DNA of 64,000 bases from an uncultured Lachnospiraceae bacterium (GTDB lineage Bacteria; Bacillota; Clostridia; Lachnospirales; Lachnospiraceae): the NCBI GenBank assembly GCA_910578345.1, contig CAJTRA010000006.1, positions 62,001-126,000 of the forward strand, read 5' to 3'. Of this stretch, positions 17,970 to 26,520 are shown piece by piece (the first letter of the stretch is position 1; each line of letters opens with the position of its first letter). The translations under genes were made by a program, and so were the position numbers. Under the pieces are notes generated by a model. That model worked only from the letters and a program-made list of their open reading frames with translations. It was not told the DNA's origin and did not search any database.

Positions 17970-18722
17970 TTAGGGTGAATAACGGATCCGTTCTGTGACA
18001 TACAAAAAAGTATAGTATTCGATCGGAATCTCCTGATCCTGAAACTTCCCGCCCTTTAGATCGATCACCTGCAGGAGCGGAAACTTCTCAGGAAGATTCA
18101 GCAGCTTCGAGGAATGCTCATCGGAAATGACGGCACGCAGTTCACGGTTCAGGCAGACGATCTCAAGATTATATTTTTCCTTGATCAGAGAGATGATGGA
18201 AGTATCCTGCAGATCGTACTGCTCAATATGGGGGAGCAGAGATGCGTTGAAATAACTTTTGCTGTAGATCACAGGGGTTCCGTCTGCATAATAGACACGC
18301 TCATATTCCAAGACAGGCGAATTCTCAGGTATGCCAAATTTCTCAGCGATGAAAGCGGAGGAGGGAACGATCTCCTTATGCAGGATTGTTTTGGACGGCG
18401 TCATATTCTGGGATCGGATCAGAAGAGAGCAGCTTGAGATGCCTTGTAGATTCTGCTTCTGGGGGATACGATTCTTCACATAAGTACCGCGCCCCTGAAT
18501 CTTATAGATATATCCCTCTTGCATCAACTCGTCGAGAGCCTTGCGGACGGTAAGACGACTGCATCCATAGTTTTCACAAAGTTCCTTCTCGGTGGAAAGC
18601 TTATCTCCTTCCACCAACTCACCAGATTTCAATTTATTGATAAGAGAAATCTTAATGTACATATATTTTGGAATATTCTGGAAGATCATGGAAATCTGGT
18701 CTTCTGAAAATAAATTGTTCAT
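17970..18722 (-). CDS. GntR/HutC-family regulator with UTRA domain
   Basis: 250 residues. The N-terminal winged helix is typical (LVEGDKLSTEKELCENYGCS, RLTVRKALDELMQEGYIYKI, QGRGTYV), followed by a UTRA effector domain (FGIPENSPVLEYERVYYADG, TPVIYSKSYFNASLLPHIEQ). UTRA domains bind small metabolites such as sugar phosphates or amino-acid derivatives. It is convergent with the TrpA-like/BtpA locus and is its probable repressor: a similar palindrome lies at both its own promoter and the locus promoter. Confidence 0.9.
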   Translation of the reverse strand: MNNLFSEDQISMIFQNIPKYMYIKISLINKLKSGELVEGDKLSTEKELCENYGCSRLTVRKALDELMQEGYIYKIQGRGTYVKNRIPQKQNLQGISSCSLLIRSQNMTPSKTILHKEIVPSSAFIAEKFGIPENSPVLEYERVYYADGTPVIYSKSYFNASLLPHIEQYDLQDTSIISLIKEKYNLEIVCLNRELRAVISDEHSSKLLNLPEKFPLLQVIDLKGGKFQDQEIPIEYYTFLYVTERIRYSP

Positions 18723-18811
18723 TCTTACCTCTACGTGGATATTGCTGACGGCGCCTGTAATATCCCTGAATGCATAAATTTATCGTCCCTGTTTGGCGGG
18801 TTATGCGTGTC

Positions 18812-18824
18812 TGTTACCATACTT
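18812..18824 (-). promoter_or_regulatory. Candidate GntR operator
   Basis: TGTTACCATACTT overlaps the likely transcription start of gntR and matches 9 of 13 positions of the palindrome at 11458-11470. Autoregulation is inferred only from this match. Confidence 0.35.
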
Positions 18825-18826
18825 TT

Positions 18827-18854
18827 ATTATAAACGATTACGGTCAAAAGTCAA
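18827..18854 (-). promoter_or_regulatory. Promoter of gntR
   Basis: Read on the minus strand, TTGACT (18854-18849) and TATAAT (18832-18827) are 16 bp apart, about 100 bases before the gntR start. Confidence 0.65.
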
Positions 18855-18991
18855 TTTATAACGAAGGAGGGTTTTCTGGCGGTTCAGATAAACAAATAAT
18901 TTTCGCTGTACTTTTGTGTGAAATACTTATATTATGGTTTCATAAAAAAGAATACAGTGTGAGGAAAGATGCTTTTAGGAGGGAGAATGAC

Positions 18992-19642
18992 ATGGATCTT
19001 TTACGGGAACAGATGAAACGGGAGCAGGAGGATAAATTGGAAAGATATCGGATTTTAAATCGGAATGTGAGAAAAGGGGAGACTCTCTTTACAGGATCCT
19101 CTCTGATGGAACAGTTTCCGATCAATGAGCTGCTGATGACAAATGACATGCGGCAAGTCATCTATAACAGGGGTATTGGTGGATTTACGACAACGGATAT
19201 GTTACAGCATATGGAGGAGATGGTATTCGGGACAGAGCCTTCCAGAATCTTTATCAATATAGGCACCAATGATATTGGGAATCCGGCGTATCGGCTGGAG
19301 GATCTGTTGGAAAGATATGCCCGGATACTTTCCATCATTCAGGAAAGACTGCCGGAGGCAGAGATTTATGTGATGGCTTACTATCCAGTCAATGAGACGG
19401 ATAAGATCCCTGATGGAGAATGGGGAAAGACGGCTTTCGTCACGAGAACGAATGAGAATATTACGTTCGCCAATGACGCGGTGGAAAAGCTGGTGAAAAG
19501 AATGGGATGCCGTTTCATCAATGTCAACGAGGGCCTGACAGATGAAGATGGTAAGCTGAAAAAGGAGTTTACGATCGAGGGAATCCATATGTATGCCAAT
19601 GGGTATCAGGTAGTGTTGGATAATTTGAAGCAGTATCTGTAA
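18992..19642 (+). CDS. SGNH/GDSL-type hydrolase
   Basis: 216 residues from the ATG at 18992 (AGGAGGG upstream); the open frame reaches back to 18770 without a site. The SGNH blocks are TLFTGSSLMEQFP (block I, nucleophile Ser in GSS), NRGIGGFTTTDM (block II Gly), INIGTNDIGNP (block III Asn) and EGIHMYANGYQ (block V, with His). It is a probable cytoplasmic acyl-esterase or lipase, acting on acetylated sugars or lipids. Transcription probably ends at the perfect inverted repeat just downstream. Confidence 0.85.
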   Translation: MDLLREQMKREQEDKLERYRILNRNVRKGETLFTGSSLMEQFPINELLMTNDMRQVIYNRGIGGFTTTDMLQHMEEMVFGTEPSRIFINIGTNDIGNPAYRLEDLLERYARILSIIQERLPEAEIYVMAYYPVNETDKIPDGEWGKTAFVTRTNENITFANDAVEKLVKRMGCRFINVNEGLTDEDGKLKKEFTIEGIHMYANGYQVVLDNLKQYL

Positions 19643-19657
19643 ACGGCGATTGTTTAC

Positions 19658-19725
19658 AAAAAAGGTTGACTGATGTAACCCTTTGTGCTACAGTATCAAT
19701 AGGGTTACATCAGTCAACCTTTTTT
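19658..19725. repeat. Perfect 25-bp inverted repeat, terminator and candidate BlaI operator
   Basis: Arms 19658-19682 (AAAAAAGGTTGACTGATGTA...) and 19701-19725 are exact reverse complements around an 18-base loop. As RNA, the right arm ends in TTTTTT, so it can end transcription of the SGNH gene. The left arm also contains the -35 box for the BlaI gene, and each arm holds a TTACAT/ATGTAA half-site of BlaI/MecI type. Confidence 0.75.
19666..19694 (+). promoter_or_regulatory. Promoter of the blaI-like/M56 operon
   Basis: TTGACT (19666-19671) and TACAGT (19689-19694) with a 17-bp spacer. The -35 lies in the left arm of the inverted repeat and the -10 in its loop, so a repressor bound to the arms would block it. 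Confidence 0.6.
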
Positions 19726-19858
19726 GTGAAGAATCCGATTTCTGCTGGAGCAGTCCGATGCAGGCATCCAATGGCAGAAAAGATTGAAAGTGGATACATG
19801 AGTCAGGGCAGTGACAGAGATACTGCGCATCACACAACAGTATTTGGAGAGAAAACGT

Positions 19859-20272
19859 ATGGAAGACAAAACGATCGGCCTTTCGAACAGCGAATGGCGC
19901 ATTATGGAAAATCTGTGGGAGAAATCCCCCAAAACAGCGACCCAGTTGATCAGGGCAATGGAGGCAGAGACCGGGTGGGCAAAGAGTACCACGAAGACAC
20001 TTCTTAGACGGATGGAACAGAAGGGCTGCATTGCATATCAGGATGGAGCAAAAGCGAGAGAATATTATCCACTGTTGGGACGGGAAGAAGTAGTCGAATC
20101 GGAGACGAGCAGCTTTATCAACAGGATCTATAATGGAAGTCTTGGACTGATGGTGAATACGCTTGTGAAGAAGCAGAATATTCCGGAGGAAGAGATGGAG
20201 GAGCTGTACCGGATCATCCAGGAGGCCAGAGTGGAGAAGGAAAAGCGGCAAAAGGAGGAATCAGAATCATGA
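19859..20272 (+). CDS. BlaI/MecI/CopY-family repressor
   Basis: 137 residues from the ATG at 19859 (GGAGAG upstream); a GTG at 19811 is possible. The winged helix is SNSEWRIMENLWEKSPKTAT, QLIRAMEAETGWAKSTTKTL, LRRMEQKGCIAYQDG, and the C-terminal half is a dimerisation helix pair. These repressors are inactivated by cleavage by a membrane M56 metalloprotease, which is encoded by the next gene with a 4-base overlap (ATGA). Confidence 0.9.
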   Translation: MEDKTIGLSNSEWRIMENLWEKSPKTATQLIRAMEAETGWAKSTTKTLLRRMEQKGCIAYQDGAKAREYYPLLGREEVVESETSSFINRIYNGSLGLMVNTLVKKQNIPEEEMEELYRIIQEARVEKEKRQKEESES

Positions 20273-22611
20273 TGAGCGCTATAGCAGAAACAGTGCTGCA
20301 GTCAACAATCTTGGTGATCGCAATCCTCATTGTGCGGAAAGCATTGGGAGAGAGGCTGCACGTGTATATCAGGTATGGATTATGGCTGCTTGTAGCTCTG
20401 CGGCTGGTGATCCCGGTCAACCTCATAGACAGTCCGGTCAGTGCGCTCCGGCTGGAAAATGTATTGGCGGCGCGGCTGACAGAGCGGGCTTTTGAGATGG
20501 GAGAATCGGAGGATCTTCTGACAGGCAGTGAGCGGATGGAAAGAGAGCCGGAAAGTGCACAGGAAAAAGGCAGTAATTTTGCGGAACGACGATTAGCAAT
20601 GCGGGAGCGCATAGTAAGTGAGTCTGCCCAGGATCATACGAATGGAATAAACGATGTAAGGAAGCAGGTAGCAGCTTTTGACCGGCAGGAAGAAAGGACT
20701 GCCTGGATTTTAACTGTGATCTGGGTGACAGGCGGTCTGAGTGTCGGAGGCTTTTTTGCGGCGGCCCAACTTTCTTTTCGCAGAAGACTATACAGAACAC
20801 GTGAGATCTGCCAAGGGAGGCTGCTGGAAGAGACTTCAGGGCAGACATGGACGAAATGCAGGCTGCGGGTGTATCATGTGAATGGTTTAGAGGCGTCTTG
20901 TCTTACGGGGGTTGTGCATCCGGCTGTTTATATTGGTGCTGACCTTAAGACAGATTCAGACTATTTCCGGTATACCATAACGCATGAACAAGTCCATTAT
21001 CTGCACGGGGATCATCTCTGGGCTTTGTTGCGCGTTGTGCTGGTCAGCGTATATTGGTTCCATCCTTTTGTCTGGATTGCGGCGGCGGCTTCTGTCAGGG
21101 ATGGGGAGCTTGCCTGCGACTACGGCACAATACGGCGGCTTGGAGAGAAAGAGAGACTGACTTACGGGGAAATGCTGCTTGCGCTTTCCCGCAGCAGTTG
21201 CGGCAGGAAGATGTATTCCTATGGAACGATGCTGCACCCTGGCAAATCTGAGATCGAGGAGAGGATCCTGCGTCTTGCGGGAGGGAATGGCAGCAGGATG
21301 GCGGCAGGGATTCTGACGGTTTTATTTATGCTTGCTATGGCGGGCTGTGCTTTTACAGGGACAAAACAAAGGACAGAGACAGAAACGGAGGGGACTGCAG
21401 CAGGAAACCAGGAACTTGTTGAAGATAATGTAGAAGAAATTCAGGCTGTTCCTGATCATGAAAATGGACCTGGGGAGGACAGCGGCAGGAACGAAAAAGC
21501 TTCTGGAACCATGATGGAATTTAATCCGGATGTGGATATCACAAAACCACGTCAGATAACAGCAATGGAGGCGGCAGTGTCTGAAGAGACAGAACTGGGA
21601 GCAGATGGGCCAACCTTGGATTATGCGGGACAGATGGACATTGACGGGGAGAATAGCAGTGTCATTATCTTCCATGATTATTTTGGCCTGGTGGTCTATG
21701 ACCTGACGCATGGCACAATTGTGCACAGTCTGGATCTGTCGGCGATCGGATGTCATTTTACACAGGGGGATAATGTCTGTCAGGTTGCAGTGTCTGAAGA
21801 TGGAACAAAGGTGTGGCTGCATCCGCTTTCGAAGAGATATCTGTTCCGCTATGATGTGGAGGAAGAACAGCTTTGGCAGGTGCCGCTTGTGAAAAGTTTT
21901 CAGATCGATCTGCAGAGGGAGGATCTTTTTGACCGGTATCTGGTGACGGAGGAGCAATATATCGGATGGCGCTCTAATTATCTATACGAAGAGTATAGGG
22001 ATGAAAGAGGCCTGCAGACTGCATATATTTATCTCTACGCATCACCTTCGGAAGGAGAGGCGGCGAGAATGCGTAATCTGCAGTGTGTTTGGGATGATAT
22101 GGTCTTTCTTCTGTGGGATAAGGATCGTATGGCATCAGACCGGACGGCAGATGATGCGAAGTTTCCCTACCGCGGCGACGGTAACGTGCAGGATGTGCTG
22201 ATTCTATATGATGAACCTTGTAAATACTCCAGAATTTCAGATACTTTTGGCAAAAGGGTGCATCCTTATACCGGAGAGAGCAGAGTGCATGAAGGCATCG
22301 ATTATGCGGCGAAAGAAGGTACGGATATCGTAGCAGCCGCCGATGGCATCGTGTATGAGACAGGGTTTTTGGTAGAGTATGGTAATTATGTCGTTCTTCT
22401 GCATCAGAACGGTGATATGACCTATTATTGTCATTGCCGTGATATTACTGTGTCGAAAGAGGAGCAGGTGAAACGAGGGGACTGTATCGCAACAGTAGGA
22501 AGCACCGGAAGATCCACCGGTGCACATCTGCATTTTGCACTTAGCCGGGCAGGTATTTTTATCGATCCTGCTGAGAATATGAATGATACAGATCTCCAGA
22601 CATCGATATGA
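20269..22611 (+). CDS. M56 (BlaR1-type) metallopeptidase fused to M23 peptidase
   Basis: 780 residues. The N-terminal part is a BlaR1-type membrane protease with helices near residues 5-55 and 140-165 and the zinc motif HEQVH (His239, Glu240, His243), then LRVVLVSVYWFHPFVWIAAA and DGELACDYG. A last helix ends in MAGCAFTG at about residue 360. Outside the cell follow an acidic linker, a beta-propeller-like segment (about 430-640), and a C-terminal M23 (LytM) endopeptidase with HEGID (His674, Asp678) and GAHLHF (His753, His755). BlaR1 has a penicillin-binding sensor there; here a peptidoglycan hydrolase domain takes its place, so the cue may be cell-wall material. It is co-transcribed with the repressor. 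Confidence 0.88.
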   Translation: MMSAIAETVLQSTILVIAILIVRKALGERLHVYIRYGLWLLVALRLVIPVNLIDSPVSALRLENVLAARLTERAFEMGESEDLLTGSERMEREPESAQEKGSNFAERRLAMRERIVSESAQDHTNGINDVRKQVAAFDRQEERTAWILTVIWVTGGLSVGGFFAAAQLSFRRRLYRTREICQGRLLEETSGQTWTKCRLRVYHVNGLEASCLTGVVHPAVYIGADLKTDSDYFRYTITHEQVHYLHGDHLWALLRVVLVSVYWFHPFVWIAAAASVRDGELACDYGTIRRLGEKERLTYGEMLLALSRSSCGRKMYSYGTMLHPGKSEIEERILRLAGGNGSRMAAGILTVLFMLAMAGCAFTGTKQRTETETEGTAAGNQELVEDNVEEIQAVPDHENGPGEDSGRNEKASGTMMEFNPDVDITKPRQITAMEAAVSEETELGADGPTLDYAGQMDIDGENSSVIIFHDYFGLVVYDLTHGTIVHSLDLSAIGCHFTQGDNVCQVAVSEDGTKVWLHPLSKRYLFRYDVEEEQLWQVPLVKSFQIDLQREDLFDRYLVTEEQYIGWRSNYLYEEYRDERGLQTAYIYLYASPSEGEAARMRNLQCVWDDMVFLLWDKDRMASDRTADDAKFPYRGDGNVQDVLILYDEPCKYSRISDTFGKRVHPYTGESRVHEGIDYAAKEGTDIVAAADGIVYETGFLVEYGNYVVLLHQNGDMTYYCHCRDITVSKEEQVKRGDCIATVGSTGRSTGAHLHFALSRAGIFIDPAENMNDTDLQTSI

Positions 22612-22655
22612 ACAGAGGCATCTGCTTAGCATCGTATAAATTCCACGTGTCTATA

Positions 22656-23615
22656 TTACAGGTTCACCACATTCCGATTCTCTCCGTGCAGGAAAGCCTC
22701 GATATTCTTCGCCACTTCCTCTACGAGATGCGTTCTGGATTCCAGACTTGCCCATGCCATATGGGGTGTGATGATCAGTTTCGTGCTGTCTTTGATCTGT
22801 GCAAGTGGATTATCTTTTGCCATAGGTTCCTGTTCCAGCACGTCGAGGCCTGCGCCTGCGATCTGACCGCTAACGAGAGCATCGTAGAGCGCCTGTGTGT
22901 CTACCACCGGACCACGGGCTACATTTACTAAAATAGCGGTATTTTTCATTTTCGCAAAAGCATCTTTGTTGAGAAGCCCTCTTGTCCTGTCGCTGAGCGG
23001 GCAGTGAAGTGACAGGATATCGGATTCCTGCAGCAGCCTGTCGAATTCCACGCGCTCATAATCGGTGCAGCTGCTTTGACCGGAGGCAGAATAGAAGACG
23101 ACCTTACAGCCGAAAGCCTGTGCCAGTCCGGCTACTCGGCGTCCAATCGTACCCATGCCCACGATTCCCCAGGTTTTTCCTTCCAGATCATAGAAGGTTC
23201 TGTCAAAATTAGAGAAACGGTCCTGCGCGCTGTACGCGCCCGATTTCACATAATTGTCATAGAAAGCGATCTTCTCGGACAGCGCCAGTGCCAACAGAAG
23301 AGTATGCTGTGCTACGGTAGCGGTACAGTAGTTGACCACGTTGGCTACTTTGATGCCGCGGTTTTTACAGTAGGACAGGTCCACGTTGTCGAATCCTGTG
23401 GCAAACAGACAGATCAATTTTACATTGGAAGCGTCTTTCAGAGTCGTTTCGTTCATCGGCGCTTTGTTTGCTATGATGATGTCTGCGTCTTTTACACGCT
23501 CGGCCGTGTTATTCGCCACCGTATTCGGATAACAGACAACCTCTCCGAATTTCTCAAAGCAGGATACGTCGATATCCGTCCCCGCACTATTTCGTTCCAA
23601 TACAACCAGTTTCAT
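22656..23615 (-). CDS. D-2-hydroxyacid dehydrogenase (NAD-dependent)
   Basis: 319 residues from the ATG at 23615, which has CGGAGG six bases upstream; an in-frame ATG at 23621 lacks room for a site. The NAD-binding motif is TWGIVGMGTIGRRVAGLAQA (GxGxxG). Catalytic residues of the family are in NVARGPVVDT (Arg), DVLEQEPM (Glu) and ITPHMAWAS (His). It is probably a glycerate/hydroxypyruvate or phosphoglycerate-like dehydrogenase without the ACT domain of SerA. Monocistronic, convergent with the M56-M23 gene. Confidence 0.9.
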   Translation of the reverse strand: MKLVVLERNSAGTDIDVSCFEKFGEVVCYPNTVANNTAERVKDADIIIANKAPMNETTLKDASNVKLICLFATGFDNVDLSYCKNRGIKVANVVNYCTATVAQHTLLLALALSEKIAFYDNYVKSGAYSAQDRFSNFDRTFYDLEGKTWGIVGMGTIGRRVAGLAQAFGCKVVFYSASGQSSCTDYERVEFDRLLQESDILSLHCPLSDRTRGLLNKDAFAKMKNTAILVNVARGPVVDTQALYDALVSGQIAGAGLDVLEQEPMAKDNPLAQIKDSTKLIITPHMAWASLESRTHLVEEVAKNIEAFLHGENRNVVNL

Positions 23616-23767
23616 ATCCATCCTCCGATTTCTCCATATTTTCCCTATCGTTTACTGTGTTTCATTCTATCATACTGTTGTAGTTTTTCACAGTATTTCT
23701 TTTGTTGATCAAAAAAGAAATTGATTCAGCCTGTAGCAAAAATACCATAGCAATCACCAAAAAAGTT

Positions 23768-23776
23768 TGATATAAT
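23768..23776 (+). promoter_or_regulatory. Extended -10 promoter of the EAL-HDOD gene
   Basis: TGATATAAT at 23768-23776 is an extended -10 element (TGnTATAAT). No good -35 is seen 17 bp upstream. The coding start is about 70 bases downstream. Confidence 0.55.
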
Positions 23777-23844
23777 ATAAGAAATTTGCAGAGAAACGGC
23801 ATCGGACCGTAATAACGTAATAATCCGAAAGGAGATTATAGAAT

Positions 23845-25065
23845 ATGCTTGCTACATTGATACCTTTTTTTGATAAGGATATGAAAGTGTGTGCTTATTC
23901 CCTTTTTTCACAGAAGGAGAATCTGCTTCTCAACCCGGCACGCCAAGCTTCGGGGGTGAATGATGGCGCGTCACGGGTGGATGGTCTTGATATTTTGCAG
24001 AGCATTGGTATCGATACACTGTCGCCGGGGACAGATGTGTTTCTGCCGGTAGGTTCTATCGCGGTTTTTTCTGATATCGAGGCACAGAGCAGCATGATGC
24101 TGGGGCGGCTGGTTCTTTTGTTTGACAACTCTGTCACGAATAAGCCGGATTATCAGGGCAGACTTAAGGAGTTGAAGCAGAAGGGTTATAAGCTGGCGAT
24201 CCGTAAGCTCCCTGTCGCAGAGTATGAGAACTATAAGGAGATTCTTTCACTGATGGACTATATTATCCTGGATCATAAGAAAGTGGATGTCTTCAAGGCC
24301 AAGATTTATTTTGCACATCAGTACCCGAATATCAGGATCTGTGTTGGTAATATTGAGAAACAGGAGATCTTTGACGACGTCAGGATGGATAAAGCATTTC
24401 ATCTGTTCGAGGGAGCATTCTATCGTATTCCAGTCACGAAGGGGCAGACGGAAGTAGAACCTTTGAAGGTAAATTATCTGGAGTTAATGAATATCGTCAA
24501 TGATGTAGACTTCGAATTGACGAAAGCGGCAGACGTGATCGGCAGGGACACGGCGCTCGTGGTGTCTTTGCTGGAGATGGTAAACCGCACTGCGGTAAAA
24601 TCTGAGGTAACGTCGATCCGTCATGCGGCGGCTCTGCTGGGACAGAGAGAATTGAAGAAATGGATCAATACTGTGATCACGAAGGAGCTGTGCGCGGACA
24701 GACCCAATGAGATCACAAGAATTTCGCTTCTGCGCGCTAAGTTCATGGAGTGCCTGGCACCTTCCTTTGGTTTGGGCATGAAAGCGTCGGAGCTGTTTTT
24801 GATGGGACTTTTTTCGGTGCTGGATATCATTTTACGTATGCCTATGGAAGAGGCGCTTGACAAGGTCAATGTTGCCAAAGAGATCAGAGAGGCGCTTTTG
24901 AGCCATACGGGCGAGTTTGCGGATATCTATGATTTCATGACGGCTTACGAGAATGCGGACTGGCAGGAAGTCAGCCGGAGACAGATCCTTAAGAATATCG
25001 ACAATGATGCGGTGTTTAAGGCTTATATCACGGCGGTGCATTGGTATAAGGAAATGTTTTTTTGA
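23845..25065 (+). CDS. EAL-HDOD signalling protein (YuxH type)
   Basis: 406 residues. The N-terminal half is a degenerate EAL domain (VCAYSLFSQKENLLLNPARQ, LLFDNSVTNKPDYQGRLKEL, YKLAIRKLP, MDYIILDHKKVD) in which the catalytic E-x-L and metal-binding residues are not evident. The C-terminal half (about 205-406) is an HDOD domain (VNYLELMNIVNDVDFELTKA, SIRHAAALLGQRELKKWINT). The family binds but usually does not cleave c-di-GMP and affects motility or chemotaxis. It stands alone (AAGGAGA site). A role in switching between the flagellar and Tad pilus programmes in this window is speculation. Confidence 0.85.
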   Translation: MLATLIPFFDKDMKVCAYSLFSQKENLLLNPARQASGVNDGASRVDGLDILQSIGIDTLSPGTDVFLPVGSIAVFSDIEAQSSMMLGRLVLLFDNSVTNKPDYQGRLKELKQKGYKLAIRKLPVAEYENYKEILSLMDYIILDHKKVDVFKAKIYFAHQYPNIRICVGNIEKQEIFDDVRMDKAFHLFEGAFYRIPVTKGQTEVEPLKVNYLELMNIVNDVDFELTKAADVIGRDTALVVSLLEMVNRTAVKSEVTSIRHAAALLGQRELKKWINTVITKELCADRPNEITRISLLRAKFMECLAPSFGLGMKASELFLMGLFSVLDIILRMPMEEALDKVNVAKEIREALLSHTGEFADIYDFMTAYENADWQEVSRRQILKNIDNDAVFKAYITAVHWYKEMFF

Positions 25066-25106
25066 CGGTATGATTTTATAAGTGCGCTTTTTACAGGAGG
25101 ATCTAT

Positions 25107-25121
25107 ATGGACTGCCTGTGA
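25107..25121 (+). other. Possible four-codon leader ORF (MDCL)
   Basis: AGGAGG, a 7-base gap, then ATG GAC TGC CTG TGA, about 85 bases before ahcY. A 7-bp stem (AGTGATG at 25133 with CATCACT at 25154) and TATAAT at 25160 follow. It is too short to judge as a gene. Confidence 0.2.
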
Positions 25122-25205
25122 AAATTATAAAAAGTGATGATAGGACAGACGACCATCACTATAATAAAAATTCGGCTGATTAATTTTAAGGAGGAAACTA
25201 TCAAA

Positions 25206-26453
25206 ATGAGTAGCGAAATCAGAGACATTAATCTTGCCGAATCCGGTGAGAGAAAGATTGAGTGGGTGAAAAGGAACTGTGACCTGCTGCGCACATTGGA
25301 GAAGGAATTTTCTGAGAGCAAGCCTTTCGCAGGCAAGAAGGTGACCTTGTCCGTACATCTGGAAGCAAAGACGGCGTATCTGTGTCTGGTGCTGGCGGCC
25401 GGCGGGGCGCAGATGTATGTGACCGGTTCCAATCCTTTATCTACACAGGATGACGTGGCAGCGGCACTGGTGAAAGCTGGATTGGAAGTACATGCGTGGT
25501 ACGGCGCAACGCCTGAGGAATATGAGATGCATATCCGTCACGTGCTGGAGGCGGAGCCGAATATCATCATCGATGACGGCGGTGATCTGGTGACGATGGT
25601 GCACACGCAGATGCCGCATCTGATCCCGAATATTATCGGCGGATGCGAGGAGACGACTACAGGCATCATCCGTCTGGAGGCTATGAATAAGGCGGGCGAA
25701 TTGAAGTTCCCGATGGTGCGCGTTAACAATGCGGCATGTAAGCATTTCTTTGATAACAGATATGGAACAGGACAGTCGGTATTTGATGGCATTAACAGGA
25801 CCACGAACCTGATCGTGGCCGGCAAGATTGTAGTCGTGGCAGGATATGGCTGGTGTGGTAAAGGCACGGCCATGAGAGCTAAGGGCTTAGGCGCGAGAGT
25901 GGTGGTTACGGAGATCGATCCGATCAAGGCAATCGAGGCAGTGATGGACGGTTTCGACGTGATGCCGATGCAGGAAGCTGCCAAGGTGGGTGACTTTTTT
26001 ATTACCGTGACAGGATGCGATGCCGTGATTGACAAAGAAGACTTTGCAGTGATGAAAGAGGGTGCGATTCTGTGTAATGCAGGACACTTCGACTGTGAGA
26101 TCGATATGGCGTGGCTGAAAGCCAATGCAGTGGAGAAAAAGGAACAGCGGAAGAATATCATGGGCTATAAGCTGCCCACCGGTCAGTGGATCTTCGTGCT
26201 GGCAGAGGGACGTCTTGTGAATCTGGCGGCAGGCGACGGACATCCGGCGGAGATCATGGATATGAGTTTTGCGATCCAGGCATTGTCTGCGAAATATCTG
26301 GTGGAACACGGCAGCGAGCTGACAGAGAAGCTGATCGATGTGCCGGAAGAAGTAGATAAAGACGTGGCGAAGCGTAAATTGGCATTCCTCGGCAAGGAGA
26401 TTGACGTACTCACACCGGAGCAGCAAAAATATTTAAATAGTTATGCGGTTTAA
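25206..26453 (+). CDS. ahcY: Adenosylhomocysteinase
   Basis: 415 residues. Hydrolyses S-adenosylhomocysteine to adenosine and homocysteine in the activated methyl cycle. Key motifs: LSVHLEAKTAYL, GSNPLSTQDDVAAAL, DDGGDLV, the NAD site VVAGYGWCGKGTAMRAKGLG, NAGHFDCEID and the C-terminal LTPEQQKYLNSYAV. It is the short bacterial/archaeal form lacking the insertion seen in eukaryotic enzymes. AAGGAGG lies before the ATG at 25206; upstream in-frame codons lack a site. It is not next to other methionine-cycle genes here. Confidence 0.95.
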   Translation: MSSEIRDINLAESGERKIEWVKRNCDLLRTLEKEFSESKPFAGKKVTLSVHLEAKTAYLCLVLAAGGAQMYVTGSNPLSTQDDVAAALVKAGLEVHAWYGATPEEYEMHIRHVLEAEPNIIIDDGGDLVTMVHTQMPHLIPNIIGGCEETTTGIIRLEAMNKAGELKFPMVRVNNAACKHFFDNRYGTGQSVFDGINRTTNLIVAGKIVVVAGYGWCGKGTAMRAKGLGARVVVTEIDPIKAIEAVMDGFDVMPMQEAAKVGDFFITVTGCDAVIDKEDFAVMKEGAILCNAGHFDCEIDMAWLKANAVEKKEQRKNIMGYKLPTGQWIFVLAEGRLVNLAAGDGHPAEIMDMSFAIQALSAKYLVEHGSELTEKLIDVPEEVDKDVAKRKLAFLGKEIDVLTPEQQKYLNSYAV

Positions 26454-26455
26454 TA

Positions 26456-26484
26456 TTGCGGTTTTGTTTGTTTTAATGTATAAT
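26456..26484 (+). promoter_or_regulatory. Promoter of the coiled-coil repeat gene
   Basis: TATAAT at 26479-26484 with TTGCGG at 26456 (17-bp spacer). Only the first half of the -35 matches. The start falls near 26491, leaving a leader of about 120 bases. Confidence 0.5.
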
Positions 26485-26520
26485 AAGACTTCCAAAAAGA
26501 GTTTGTGATTAGAACTGATA

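Noticed and set aside
25066..25205. SAH riboswitch before ahcY
   Set aside because: The short leader lacks the SAH riboswitch core and pseudoknot pairing; only one small stem is present.
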